Positions 21,101 to 30,154 of a DNA stretch of 64,000 nucleotides are shown here, piece after piece; position 1 is the first letter of the stretch; each line of letters opens with the position of its first letter. The notes beneath the pieces are model-generated. The model was given only the letters and a program-made list of their open reading frames with translations. It was not told the origin of the DNA and ran no database searches. Origin of the DNA: Terfezia claveryi. Lineage: Eukaryota > Ascomycota > Pezizomycetes > Pezizales > Pezizaceae. The stretch covers positions 56,019 to 120,018 of the forward strand of contig WHUX01000166.1 of the NCBI GenBank assembly GCA_015179025.1. The letters are read 5' to 3'. The translations under genes and the position numbers were made by a program.

Positions 21101-21704
21101 TGACAGGGGTTCTGTGGTTGTGGGAAACCTTCAGGAGTGGAACCCTACTCTTGAAGGTACCTTGAAGAGAAGGGCTGTCTCACCTAAGTGCAAGGATGAG
21201 GCAGACAACAAGAAGGTGCACTTCCAGCCTCCTCCTCCTCCAGGAGCCTCACCTGCATCCTCTGTCAGCACCCTTCCTGACATCTTCCCTGAGGATCCAA
21301 TCCTCCCATCTTCCTCCAACAGAACTCAACCCAATGACTTCTGTTCCCAATGTGGTAAAGTGGGCCACAAAACTTCCCAATGCAACAACACAGAACCTAG
21401 GATTAACCTCTGTGACAATTGTTGGGCAATGGACACTTCAAGGAGGATTGCCCCAAAAGGACTAAGTTTCCTCCTCCCAGGTGTACCAACTGCATGGAAA
21501 CAACTCACCTCAGCAACAAATGCCCCCTTGACAACAAACTCTTCCCACTGCAACATCCACTCCCAGCAGAAACCATCAAAAAATGCACCATATGCAACCA
21601 AGATGGTCACTGGTCCCACCTATGCCCAAATCTCCCAAAAGTCACTACCACAGGAGGAAAAGAGGTACCAAGATGCAAGTATTGTCTTGGCTACCATAAC
21701 CTGA
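17847..21704 (+). CDS. pol: Pol: zinc knuckle, protease, reverse transcriptase, RNase H (gypsy copy A)
   Basis: The true reading runs in this frame from about 17801 to about 21430. Nucleocapsid knuckle CYHCGKQGHTSRDC is at residues 64-77. The protease has LFDPCTSGGDLIS (about 167), a DPCTSG variant of the usual D-S/T-G. The reverse transcriptase has the YLDD box at about residues 571-574 (VMVYLDDILIG). RNase H has LITDASNTGISGW (about 720), TDKELLAIVDSLRYF (about 760) and the closing DNHIADVLSRG (about 828). A Pro/Gln/Glu-rich linker follows (about 840-1160), then the first knuckle of a second set. The last 90 residues after 21430 are out-of-frame because of an apparent one-base deletion. The protein would copy element RNA into DNA. 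Confidence 0.92.
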   Translation: MEWTKSEFKLPEKVAKNAAKVAGKKGGPGGLYGNFPSARKDKTKYTPYGEQERKREEAARTGSCYHCGKQGHTSRDCPNRKVSSAYQYMGSRPGVRRFPPYQPFRPKPTWPPQKVKTAYQEIDVKQQESAALQVMRNPNDSRKFLVPESHRTSNAAEIKINGHIAYALFDPCTSGGDLISANYCQLFNIPLKEISKKPLETAIKGSRSQMTNTATVTVNLQGYQETRTFYVANLKDWDVIFGEPALRDYKAIMNVKDNAITIQPTGRTRIDINMLKTKDTLRRVTTAAMNIGRTEEDWFKRDDPMAIVTEVGGRLIHHPKPTTAIPWIQDDLSEDLEEDQEWSQEWFDSSDWSELEDDGSSPVITNAVNLEEVEFNIFEEFPELFPEDKPTALPPIREPYDIMQHKIIVPDGATWEPAYYTNYTRFLDQVTEKMRTELESGRIVPSSSLNSILMFTQPKRDLDKNGKQQARFLLHCVPRNKLVQKDKTPMPNIKAILDWIASKEYISAADLADGYHNIRHAHESVKHSTFTNHLGKFDSLVMQQGDCNAPATMMRAMNWLLRDYIGKTVMVYLDDILIGTDTLEEHKEVLRGICRILAREKFFFNKKKCQILAPRLKVLGFIVTKQGLEMDPEKINSIANYPIPDSKKKLQKFLGMVNYLRRFCPELGAVAKPLSELQGSTKKHMWTPLHNESFVRVKELIMSNKVLKPINHDSGLPIYLITDASNTGISGWIGQMENGVIRPAEFHSRKLNDGQMNYTTTDKELLAIVDSLRYFRPELQGHKVIIQTDHKPLVTFMDSIPESQMKRRWQETMSQFDLTLEYIQGKDNHIADVLSRGVYSPSGTPSTGQSSHHTTALLQHPVVTNHLSVPLQTFKKTPPPHSPSPPMPSPNQLRLEEPLGDQCPTNSWETISQHHQRRRRLPPLQITTTNLPPRQVQEVDPTRPVWHDREGLNAVFEAERYQPTVEDDPEPDESNTPQRNFRLRRLQQEPAAVQTAATTTRAQAQQQQQQEEERGRSVTRKPKFQVVINKEPSTSSPSTIAAPEAEDPQEWTLVDESSDSDEPEEWERAREPMTTEQMEQSLRRADRGSVVVGNLQEWNPTLEGTLKRRAVSPKCKDEADNKKVHFQPPPPPGASPASSVSTLPDIFPEDPILPSSSNRTQPNDFCSQCGKVGHKTSQCNNTEPRINLCDNCWAMDTSRRIAPKGLSFLLPGVPTAWKQLTSATNAPLTTNSSHCNIHSQQKPSKNAPYATKMVTGPTYAQISQKSLPQEEKRYQDASIVLATIT

Positions 21705-21727
21705 ACAAAAACTTTGTCAGCTCCTGT
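21342..21727 (+). other. Cluster of five zinc knuckles between RNase H and integrase
   Basis: Four are C-x2-C-x4-H-x4-C: CSQCGKVGHKTSQC (21342-21383), one broken by a missing base (21411-21451, 41 nt instead of 42), CTNCMETTHLSNKC (21482-21523) and CTICNQDGHWSHLC (21584-21625). A fifth, longer variant, CKYCLGYH...C, spans 21674-21727. Zinc knuckles normally sit in Gag nucleocapsid; this element has one there as well (18036-18077). A second cluster at this place is unusual and suggests an extra nucleic-acid-binding module in Pol. Confidence 0.85.
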
Positions 21728-21931
21728 GATACTAGAAAGAATAATTTGAAGGCCCTCAATAAGCCCTTCCACAATAGTGACTACCTGAAAAAGGCAATAG
21801 GGGTCCAGGATGAAGATGAAAAGAGCATGGAACCAGATTTGGTAATTGCTGAGTGGATAGGAGATCATGAGTTGGAATGGCATTACAGAGAAGAGTTGGA
21901 AAAGATACAGTGTTTGGACCACTGTACTTAA
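21419..21931 (+). CDS. Pol continuation: zinc-knuckle segment before integrase
   Basis: This frame continues Pol after the apparent one-base deletion near 21430 and carries knuckles 3 to 5. It then runs into an acidic segment (DEDEKSMEPDLVIAEWIGDHE) before a stop at 21931. Homology to the integrase N-terminal region (VFGPLYLRVKRGEQ) resumes in another frame near 21910, so a further single-base loss lies there. It is not an independent gene. Confidence 0.7.
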   Translation: MLGNGHFKEDCPKRTKFPPPRCTNCMETTHLSNKCPLDNKLFPLQHPLPAETIKKCTICNQDGHWSHLCPNLPKVTTTGGKEVPRCKYCLGYHNLNKNFVSSCDTRKNNLKALNKPFHNSDYLKKAIGVQDEDEKSMEPDLVIAEWIGDHELEWHYREELEKIQCLDHCT

Positions 21932-22004
21932 GAGTTAAGAGAGGAGAGCAAGTACCTACAGTAAAGGTACAGGATGGGTTTATGTACCTCTTGAAGAAGT
22001 TTGC

Positions 22005-22778
22005 TTGGAGGATGGTAATTCCAAAGGATTACAAGTTAAAGGTAACCCTGCCTCTGAAACCCTTATCCAACAAGCACATGTCACCACTGGACATGGAGGC
22101 CTTGCAAAAACTGCACAAGAGCTTACCAATAAGTACATCTTTCAGGATTTTTATAAGCAGGTTGAACAATTTGTGAGGAGTTGTGAGACCTGCCAAATCA
22201 CCAAAGGATCCACACAGAAACCCCCTGGATTCCTTACTCCTCTGAATGTACCTACTAGGCCATGGGGTAGTATGGCTATGGATTTTCTTAGTATGGAACC
22301 TGTTATGATTTCATGTACTGAATTTACTCTTGGTTACAGAACTGCTAAAGATGACAAGCCTCATATGTTGTTATTTCATAAGTTGTTAGTCATGACTGAC
22401 AGGCATTCTGATTTCACATTCTTATTACCTGTTGCAGACAATGTTGACACATTAGGGGTTATTGATATCTTTGAAAGATTCATTAAGCCTAATGTGGGTT
22501 TCCCTTATGAAATTGTTTCTGACCAAGACCCCTTGTTTATGTCTACTGTTTTTCAAGATTGGATGCAGAAAAATGGAATTATGCATAAAGCATCTTCCAC
22601 ATATCACCCCCAAACTGATGGGACAAGTGAAAGAAAGAATAGGACAATTATTCCTATGTTTGCAGCCAAGAAGCTGGAGCAAGGAATGAATTGGGTACAA
22701 GCCACACCTTCTGTTCAAACAGAGGTGAATGCAAGAGTTAGTACTAAAGAGGACTTTCTCCCTTTTTTACCAAGCTAG
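22005..22778 (+). CDS. Integrase core (gypsy copy A)
   Basis: The HHCC zinc-binding domain is visible as AHVTTGHGG...SCETCQ. The catalytic core follows, with MAMDFLSME (first Asp), TDRHSDFTFLLP, IVSDQDPLFMS (second Asp) and YHPQTDGTSERKNRTI (catalytic Glu), in the order and spacing of gypsy integrases. The frame fails near 22745; the C-terminal part continues from 22793. The integrase N-terminal end before 22005 lies in another frame (from about 21910), again one base apart. The enzyme would insert the cDNA copy into the genome. Confidence 0.9.
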   Translation: MEDGNSKGLQVKGNPASETLIQQAHVTTGHGGLAKTAQELTNKYIFQDFYKQVEQFVRSCETCQITKGSTQKPPGFLTPLNVPTRPWGSMAMDFLSMEPVMISCTEFTLGYRTAKDDKPHMLLFHKLLVMTDRHSDFTFLLPVADNVDTLGVIDIFERFIKPNVGFPYEIVSDQDPLFMSTVFQDWMQKNGIMHKASSTYHPQTDGTSERKNRTIIPMFAAKKLEQGMNWVQATPSVQTEVNARVSTKEDFLPFLPS

Positions 22779-22792
22779 GATACCAGCCTAAT

Positions 22793-23446
22793 TTGTCACC
22801 ACCAATCCTACCTCACCCAATTCCTACCTATTCAAACCCTACAACCAGATTTTACCAGGTTGCTGAAAACCTTACCAAAGCAAAAAAGGACCAAATTCAG
22901 CAAGCCAACAAACACAGAAGAGCCTCCCCTGATTACCAAATCAATGATCAGGTGATGCTGTCAACAAAGAACCTCCCAGCAAGGTACCACTCCTCCAAAC
23001 TATCCCCAAAATGGATAGGCCCCTTCACCATTACCAAATATTCACCATGGAGTCAAAATGCTCAACTTGACTTCACTGACTTCCCTGACCTCAATAATAT
23101 CAACAATTCCTTCCACACCTCACTTCTCAAGCCCTTCTTCCCTAATCCAATACAACTGTTCCCCTCCAGAACTCTGGAACAACCAGGACCAGTTAAGGAA
23201 GACAGGTATGAGGTAGAAAGAGTGTTGGAATTTAGGTCACAACCTAGAACAGGGAAGCTGCAGTACAAGGTGAAATGGAAGGGATGGCCTCATAAATTTG
23301 ATGAGTGGGTATATGCTGATGGTGTTGATGAGTCATTGAAAAAACAATTCTGGTTGACTGGTAGTAAGCAAGCAACTTACAAAAAGAGAAAGGTTGGTGA
23401 GAATAAGCTTGGAAAAATAAGACAAGGAAAGAAACCTTGGAAATGA
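22793..23446 (+). CDS. Integrase C-terminal domain with chromodomain
   Basis: 217 codons. It begins within the integrase C-terminal region, with the NDQVMLSTKNLPARY and KLSPKWIGPFTI pattern of gypsy GPF/Y modules. It ends in a chromodomain, YEVERVLEFRSQ...LQYKVKWKGWPHKFDEWV (about residues 137-170). Chromodomains of this family direct integration to heterochromatin by recognising methylated histone H3, which fits a nested-repeat neighbourhood. The aromatic-cage positions Y, W and W are present. Confidence 0.9.
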   Translation: MSPPILPHPIPTYSNPTTRFYQVAENLTKAKKDQIQQANKHRRASPDYQINDQVMLSTKNLPARYHSSKLSPKWIGPFTITKYSPWSQNAQLDFTDFPDLNNINNSFHTSLLKPFFPNPIQLFPSRTLEQPGPVKEDRYEVERVLEFRSQPRTGKLQYKVKWKGWPHKFDEWVYADGVDESLKKQFWLTGSKQATYKKRKVGENKLGKIRQGKKPWK

Positions 23447-23730
23447 TTAATAATGAGAGAAAGAAAGTCCTTGCTCCCCCTGTTTCATCTAATGCAGTCA
23501 AGATTGACAAAGGCAAAGGAAAAGAGGTGGACTTACCCCAAATGATGCTTAGACATTTCTTCTTGGAAAGACAGCCACAAGAGGTGATTGGTCAGTATTT
23601 TGATGACATTGCTGTTAACAAGGATTTCAAGGAGGGGTATAATAATGTCAGGTATGATACAGGAGCAAGTGGTAGTAGTTCCTACAAGGATAGGAACAAT
23701 AGGTATTATGGGTTGAATGTTAACTACTAA
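23437..23730 (+). CDS. C-terminal tail ORF of gypsy copy A
   Basis: 97 codons, Lys-rich at the start, then LRHFFLERQPQEVIGQYFDD and a Ser/Tyr-rich end. It overlaps the chromodomain frame by 10 nt and sits in the frame that Pol would enter after one more one-base deletion. It is therefore most likely the natural C terminus of Pol; a separate small protein cannot be excluded. No known domain was recognised. Confidence 0.4.
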   Translation: MEMINNERKKVLAPPVSSNAVKIDKGKGKEVDLPQMMLRHFFLERQPQEVIGQYFDDIAVNKDFKEGYNNVRYDTGASGSSSYKDRNNRYYGLNVNY

Positions 23731-23793
23731 TGTACATAACCCATCTCCCCTGTTTATTTCTTAGGATGGAGTTTTTATCTAAACAGGGAGGCA

Positions 23794-24421
23794 TGTAAGG
23801 AAGTGGCTTACTCATACCCTATGACTAACCCTCTCCCTCACAAATGTATTTCTTATGTATTTTCTTACTCAGCAAGCATCTCAAAACACACAACATTCTG
23901 TGTGCTGTCTGCCTTGCTAATATTTCACATGCTTTCACATGTTATCACATGCTTTCACATGCTTTCACATGTATAAGTCTAAGTTAAGACTTAACCTATT
24001 TTGTACTAGATAGTATTTGGAAGTACTATCTAGAGGATCAGATGATGTAGATCTTTATCACATGTAAGGGTCAGATGATGGTGCACTGCCTCAGCACTGC
24101 CCCAGCACTGCCCCGGTGGAAACACATATAGTCCCCTGAATTTCCCTTCAGTTGGACAGATAGTTAGAACTCAGAACATAGTTAGAGTACAATCAATATA
24201 GAAGTTCCACTGGTTAATTTCTAAGTGCCTTTGGCACTCCTATACTACTTTACCTATTACAGTAATCTTATGCTACTGGTAATAACTTTAATAGTGAGGA
24301 TAAACAATATACTATTAGTAATCTACTTTGTAGTATACATTACTAGCCTGAGATTATCTGATTAGATTAGATCCTTATCTAATCTAATCTGATTGTCCAG
24401 TCCCTCATACAACACTTTACA
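23794..24421 (+). repeat. 3' LTR of gypsy copy A
   Basis: Starts TGTAAGGAAGTGG after AAACAGGGAGGCA and ends AACACTTTACA. It has one 10-bp CTTTCACATG unit fewer than the 5' LTR and a handful of point differences. Confidence 0.92.
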
Positions 24422-24426
24422 CCATC

Positions 24427-25935
24427 CCCTACACTCTTCTGTTCTCGGATAGTCGGAGTTAGTCTAGTTGCAGTCGGAGTCTAGTCCGAGTCTAGGACTC
24501 CGACTCATGAGAAAACCTATGGGGGGTGTTGTGCCAACCAGACTATGAGAATACTACATATCTGGTTGGTACAACACCCTCCACAGGAGGTAAGAAAATT
24601 AGTCTGGTTGGTACAAGCCCCTCCTCGGAGGTGAGAAAACGATAACTATGAGGGTCTGATTGAGACTAGAGAAAACGTAGTCTGGTTGCACTACCCCTCG
24701 CAGGAGAAAACGGTAGTCTGGTTGGTACAGAAAACGTAGTCTGGTTCAGAAAACGGCTGTCCGAGGTGTGCCAACCAGACTAGGGCGAGGTGATAGGCGA
24801 TAGTGCTGACAGTTGCATCTGCTATAACACCGTCACAGCGGGGAACGCTTGCACCCACTAAGTTATTGATGAGGGTTAACCCTGCAGGACACACAAGAGG
24901 TGCCGCTGACCACCGCCTTCCCACAATCCTCTACCACAGCTATGACAACCATTATGACTACAATAACAACCATGACGACAACCACCGCAACCACCATAAC
25001 TATCCAGAGCCCATAAGCCCTGTCCTCAGTAACGGCAATCATGAGAATGCAAGCCAGGCCAAAGAAAGATCAAGACACTCTTGGTGCTGCCACCGCTGGC
25101 AGTCCGGCCCTCTTGAACCATAGACTGTAAATAAGTCCTCACTCTGGAGAGTTTTTCAGGTGGCTGCTAACCTTTCTGCCCTTGTGTAGGCCTGGAGAAC
25201 GATTTATGGCAAGCATTCCCTTCCCTGCACAACTGCTACAACTATGTAAAGCAACACTACTCAATCTCAAGTAGAATGTTGCGTGCTCATCTGAAGCAAA
25301 TCCCTACACAGCCAACTGCCTTAGGAAAGCGTTGGTGCTCCACTCATATAGGCTTTTGAGATTTATCTCGGGAAGTCGTGTTTGGATAGTTTCTTCAAGA
25401 GACTTGTTTCAATATTCCTCCTCGCGGAGTCGTTTATTGAGATGCTGTGATAGCAGGACCAGATGACTTAACCTTCGCTCTCCGCAGTCTCTATCGAAAG
25501 ATAGGGAACACTCGTAGTCTACTGTCTCTTCGCGAGAAGTATAAACTACTTGTGGCTGTGCAAAGTGACTCCTAACTACAAAGATGTAGCATTAGGATAA
25601 CAATGCTTCTCACACAAACTGACTCGGGTCAAATGGTCAGTATAGCATCTATATAGGACTGGAGCTTTGCTGCCTTTCCGTAGGTGTTATGGTGTTGAGG
25701 GGTGGGATGTCTACTCCTGGCAGGATCAGGTATGACCTTGGGCTAAGAGACACAAAGGAAGGAAGAGCAGCGAGTCCGGGACTTCGGTTCTGTGATAAGC
25801 AGCTGGTGGAAGGTTAAAAAAAATATATAAACAGGAACAAGAAAATAAATTGGTAGCACAATTGGAAGACCGGCAGCACAAATAAGGAGATCGACAAATA
25901 GTTCCGGAATTTAATGAGGCAAATTCTGAACATCA
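24427..25935. other. Gene-free region with a cluster of AGTCTGGTTG motifs
   Basis: 24450-24500 has repeated GTCGGAGT/CTAGTCCGAG words. 24520-24790 has about seven copies of AGTCTGGTTG(G) in both orientations, next to CTCCTCGGAGG or CTCGCAGGAG. 24526-24582 is a near-perfect hairpin (GGTGTTGTGCCAACCAGA pairing with TCTGGTTGGTACAACACC). No ORF in 24.8-25.9 kb could be supported. Confidence 0.55.
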
Positions 25936-26325
25936 ATGGACAACCTATTCCATTGGCAAGACACCGTTGAAAAGTCTCAGGAGAAACATGCGATGCAACT
26001 CCATCGCAATCTTATCCTACCAACAAGATATTCTCGAAAATTTGGATGGGAACAAGACTGGGAGCAGTTGGTGAGGCGGTAAGTACCTATGAATTTTCCG
26101 TGCTTTTTCACTCTAAATGCTAATGTTTGCCGCAGCCCTTTATTCCTTGCAGAGGAGTTTATGGAAATGTTTTTTGTGGCTGCCCTCTTTATTTTTGTGC
26201 TTTTGCTTTTGCCCTTGATCTTCTTTCATCTATTTCATCGTCCTTTCTGTCTATTTTGTAGAGGAATAGATAAGGATCTTTGCTTGGTCATTTTTTTGGT
26301 TAATTCTAAGGAGCCTGGCTGTTAA
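25936..26325 (+). CDS. Possible two-exon gene, small single-pass membrane protein
   Basis: Exon 1 (25936-26078) starts MDNLFHWQDTVEKSQEKH. The intron 26079-26135 (57 bp) has GTAAGT, a branch-like TGCTAATG and CGCAG. Splicing joins exon 2 (26136-26325) in frame to give 110 residues. The C-terminal half has one strong hydrophobic segment (FFVAALFIFVLLLLPLIFF) followed by HRPFCLFCRG. Canonical splice sites and frame preservation across the intron favour a real gene. The small size and lack of any recognised homologue leave open a chance structure or a fragment of something longer. Confidence 0.38.
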
Positions 26326-26722
26326 CTATACTTACAGTCACTGGGTTGTCTCTAATTTGACTTTGTCTGCCTTTCCTTAGTGTTTACTTTAGGTTCTAGC
26401 TTTTTTCTTTGCTTTAATTTATCCCACTTACATTGTCTAACCTTACTCCTCATTGGGGTGGGAGCTGGAACTGGAGTTATACGACTCTATATTTCTACCT
26501 AATCACTCTAGTAATAAACTACTTAGTACTATGCAAATATAAGGGAGATATCTCTTCTCTCTTTCTGTATGCACACGCCTACTCACATGCACTTATTTGG
26601 TATTTTGGTATTGGAGATTGAGAGAGGGATTGTTTAGAGTATGATTATGGTTATAGCTGTGGTTGTAGAGACCAGTAGATTTGGGGTTTATAAGAATCGA
26701 CAAGGAGATATGGATGTAGATA
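26326..26722. other. Gene-free region
   Basis: T-rich sequence with no ORF or repeat that I can support, between the small gene candidate and the MITE. Confidence 0.4.
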
Positions 26723-26970
26723 CATCAGCAAGAAAAAAGTGGCATCGGGACGCCAGGTGGTGTCTCCAGGAGACAGGGTTGTCTCTGGTGTCTTTTGTGT
26801 CTTTTATGTCTCCTAGGTGTCTCCTGAGTGTCTCCTATGTGTCTCTCAGTGTCTCCCAGTGTCTCCAGGAGACACTGGGAGACATTCTGCCAATCGTGGA
26901 GACATACCTTGTCTCCAGTGGCAATACTGTCTCTAGAGACACTGAAGACAAACTATTTTCTTTCCTGATG
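26723..26970 (+). mobile_element. CATCAG-family MITE, 248 bp, TSD TA
   Basis: The left end CATCAGCAAGAAAAAAGT and right end TTTTCTTTCCTGATG lie between TA at 26721-26722 and TA at 26971-26972. This is probably the best preserved of the three copies. The interior is dominated by GTGTCTCC and its complement, with GTGTCTCCAGGAGACAC as a perfect internal palindrome near 26861. It has no ORF. Confidence 0.85.
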
Positions 26971-26972
26971 TA

Positions 26973-28365
26973 TATATACAGAGGTATAAGTTATGTAAGG
27001 TTGGGTTGATGAATAGGTAGTTTGAAAAATTTAAAATTAAAAGAATGGGGTTTCTATTGTATAGTGCGCACCCCTCTTGGACACTACATACGAATTCCAG
27101 AGTAAGTTATTTTTTAATTTTATTTCTATTTTTTTACCTTCAAATCTGGATAGCATATAAATCCTATCTATTTATCTATCAAGTGTTATCAAGTTTTTTA
27201 ATTCACAATTGTATGAGAAGTACAGATATAATAGAGTAACAGAGTTGATTAGTATCTAATGCCATACCATTTTAAGTATCTTTTGTAATACAAACCAGCA
27301 AACACTTTGATCTACTATTGAAAAACCAGCAAGTACCCTCCCTAAGCTATCTATAAGTAATATATTATATATACTAGTGATGTCCCTCCAAGTAGGATAC
27401 AGACTTGCTAAACAAGTGGCTTTATATCCACTTTAAGCTCCCTGTACTTCTCTTTTATACTTATTTTAAGCTCCCTATAGTTCTTTTCTATGTTTGTTTT
27501 AAGCTTTTCTATATTTATTTTGATTCTCCCAAATCCTACTACCATCCTTATAGCAAGCTCTCTAAGATTTTTGTTGACATTGCCTTTGAAATTTCCTAAG
27601 TCTTACTATCATTAGTCAAGCTTTATCTACTATTGAATATGATACATGCCTTCTTCAAGCCAGCAATATAGTCATTCAGCTTATCGATATAGTCATTCAG
27701 CTTATCAATATGATCTTACTATCTAACTATTAGTTGAGCTAGTAATCCATTACATATAGAGTAACTTACTATATAATCATAGTTAGTTGGTGTAGTTAAA
27801 TATTCTTCCAATTTATATTATGTGTAACTATATGAGTACGTCAACAATATATAAATATAGAAGCATGTAGATAAGAAGGCATATGATAAGCATGTATGAA
27901 TATGGAGGAGACATATATATATAGACTGCTAGAACCCCTTAAAGTAGAGATATAGATTAAGCAAGCAATATATCTCTCTTACATATCAATCCCCAATATC
28001 TATGTCCCTATCCTGAATATCTTATAATCTTTATGGTTGGAGCCTACTTTTGTTTGACTTCTTCCTCTAGCTTCCCCCCTGGTATGAATAAGCCCTCTTC
28101 ATTTTCTGACCTATTGATAAATCCTCTAAACTGAATACGTCATAGAATATGGTATATAGCTAGGCAGACTACTGGTTGTCTAAACATATGAAGCATGTTT
28201 GATAACATTGCTTACTAAGTTGATTTGGGTTCTGTCTGTAGGATGATATGATATTGAGAATGTATATAACTTCATAGGTATTGCCAAGCCATACATACTT
28301 GACTAAGCTATCTATCTATACTATACACATATACATCTAAGTATACAGGACCTAGAAGATGAGAT
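26973..28365. other. AT-rich degenerate sequence
   Basis: No gene was recognised. 27415-27525 contains a degenerate tandem series of TTTAAGCTCCCTATAGTTCT-like units. Dense TA-rich words and many stops in every frame suggest old, mutated repeat DNA. Confidence 0.4.
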
Positions 28366-28369
28366 CTGG

Positions 28370-30120
28370 GTTAAGCTCCCAATTCTAGACAAAGTCTTTT
28401 CAAGTAATTAACTATCCCTAGAAATTTCTGTAATTTCTTCTTTGAGTCAGGAATAGGATAATTTGCTATTGAGTTGATTTTTTCTAGATCCATTTCTAAC
28501 CCTTGCTTAGTGACAATGAATCCTAGTACTTTCAGCCTTGGAGTAAGGATTTAGTATTTCTTTTTGTTGAAGAAAAACTTTTCCCTGGCCAATATCCTGC
28601 AGATCCCTCTCAATACTTCCTTATATTCTTCCAAGGTATCTGTTCCAATCAGAATGTTATCTAAATAAACCATGACTGTTTTTCCAATATAATCCCTTAG
28701 TAACCAATTCATAGCCCTCATCATAGTTACAGGTGCATTGCAATCTCCTTGCTATATGACTAGTGAGTCAAGTTTCCCTATATGATTTGTAAAGGTACTA
28801 TGTTTTACTAATTTATGTACATGCCTAATATTGTGATACCTATCTGCTAGATCAGCTGCTGAGATATATTTCTTGCTGGCTATTCAATCTAGTATTGCCT
28901 TAATATTAGGCATAGATGTTTTATCCTTTTACACTAGCTTATTTCTGAGTACACAGTAAAGCAAAAATCTAGCCTGTTGCTTACCATTCTTGTCTAAATC
29001 CCTTTTAGACTGTATCAACATGAGGATACTGTTGAGAGAACTAGATGGAACTATTCTTCCAGATTCTAGCTCAGTCCTCATTTTATCTGTAACTTGGTCT
29101 AAAAACCTAGTATAATTTGTATAATATACAGGTTCCTAAGTTGCTTCTTCAAGGACTATGATTTTATGTTGTATGATGTCATAAGGTTTCCTAATAGGAG
29201 GCAGTACTATAGGTTTCTCATCTGGGAATAGTTCAGGGAATTCTTCAAATATATTAAACTCCCTTTCTTCCAGATTAACTGCATTTGTAATAACTAGAGA
29301 GCTTCCATCATCTTCTAGTTCTGACTAGTCTGATGAGTCAAACCACTCTTGTAACCATTCTTGGTCTTTCTTAAGGTCTTCTGATAGATTATGCTGTATC
29401 CAGGGTATTGCTGGAGTTGGTTTTGAGTGGTATAGTAATCTACCTCCAACTTCAGTTAATATAGCATGTGGGTCTTCATTATCATCCTAATCTTCTTCTA
29501 TTCTTCCTATCCTTGTGACTGCAGTGGTGACTCTTCCAAGTGTATCCTTGGTTTTAAGCATATTAATGTCAATCCTTGTCCTGCCTGTAGGTTGTATAGT
29601 AATTGCATTATCTTTAATATTTATAATTGCTTTATAATCCTTCAGTACAGGTTCACCAAATATAACATCCCAGTCCTTTAGGTTGGCTACATAGAATGTC
29701 CTAGTTTCTTGGTATCCTTGTAGATTTACTATGACTGTTGCTGTATTTATTATCTGAGATCTGCTATATTTAATTGTAGTTTCTAGAGGCTTCTTGCTGA
29801 TCTCTTTTAAAGGTATATTAAACAGCTGACAGTAATTTACTAATATCAGGTCTCTACCTGATGTACATGGGTTAAATAGTGCATAAGCAATATATCTATT
29901 AATTTTAATTTCAGCTGTATTAGAAGTTCTATAGCTTTTTGGCACTAAGAACTTTCTTGTATCATTAGGATTTCTTATAACCTGGAGTGCAGCTGACTCC
30001 TGTTGTTTAATATCAATCTCTTGATAAGCTGTTTTCACCTTTTATGGGGGCCATATATTATTAGGCTTAAAAGGCTGGTAAGGAGGAAATCTTCTGACTC
30101 CTGGTCTAGATCCCATATAT
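28370..30120 (-). pseudogene. Protease and reverse transcriptase pseudogene of gypsy copy B
   Basis: The protease part (30038-29487) keeps ALFNPCTSGRDLI, where copy A has LFDPCTSGGDLI: the catalytic Asp is Asn and one Gly is Arg, both G-to-A changes. The reverse transcriptase segment follows with TGG-to-TAG and CAG-to-TAG stops. YLDD is still recognisable on the minus strand near 28668. The copy cannot encode active enzymes. Confidence 0.85.
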
Positions 30121-30154
30121 TAGTAAGCTAAAGATACCTTCTTCTTAGGGCAGT

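Larger units (their letters stand above)
14683..24421 (+). mobile_element. Near-complete chromodomain Ty3/gypsy LTR retrotransposon (copy A)
   Basis: LTRs at 14683-15320 and 23794-24421 are bounded by TGT..ACA. A perfect 5-bp target duplication, CCATC, lies at 14678-14682 and 24422-24426. The LTRs differ at only about half a dozen positions plus one 10-bp repeat unit, so the insertion is young. Domain order is gag, zinc knuckle, protease, reverse transcriptase, RNase H, a Pro/Gln-rich linker, five zinc knuckles, integrase, chromodomain and tail. The reading frame is broken at several points by what look like single-base deletions. An antisense ORF lies between the 5' LTR and gag. The likely polypurine tract is AAACAGGGAGG just before 23794. 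No primer-binding site could be assigned. Confidence 0.93.
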
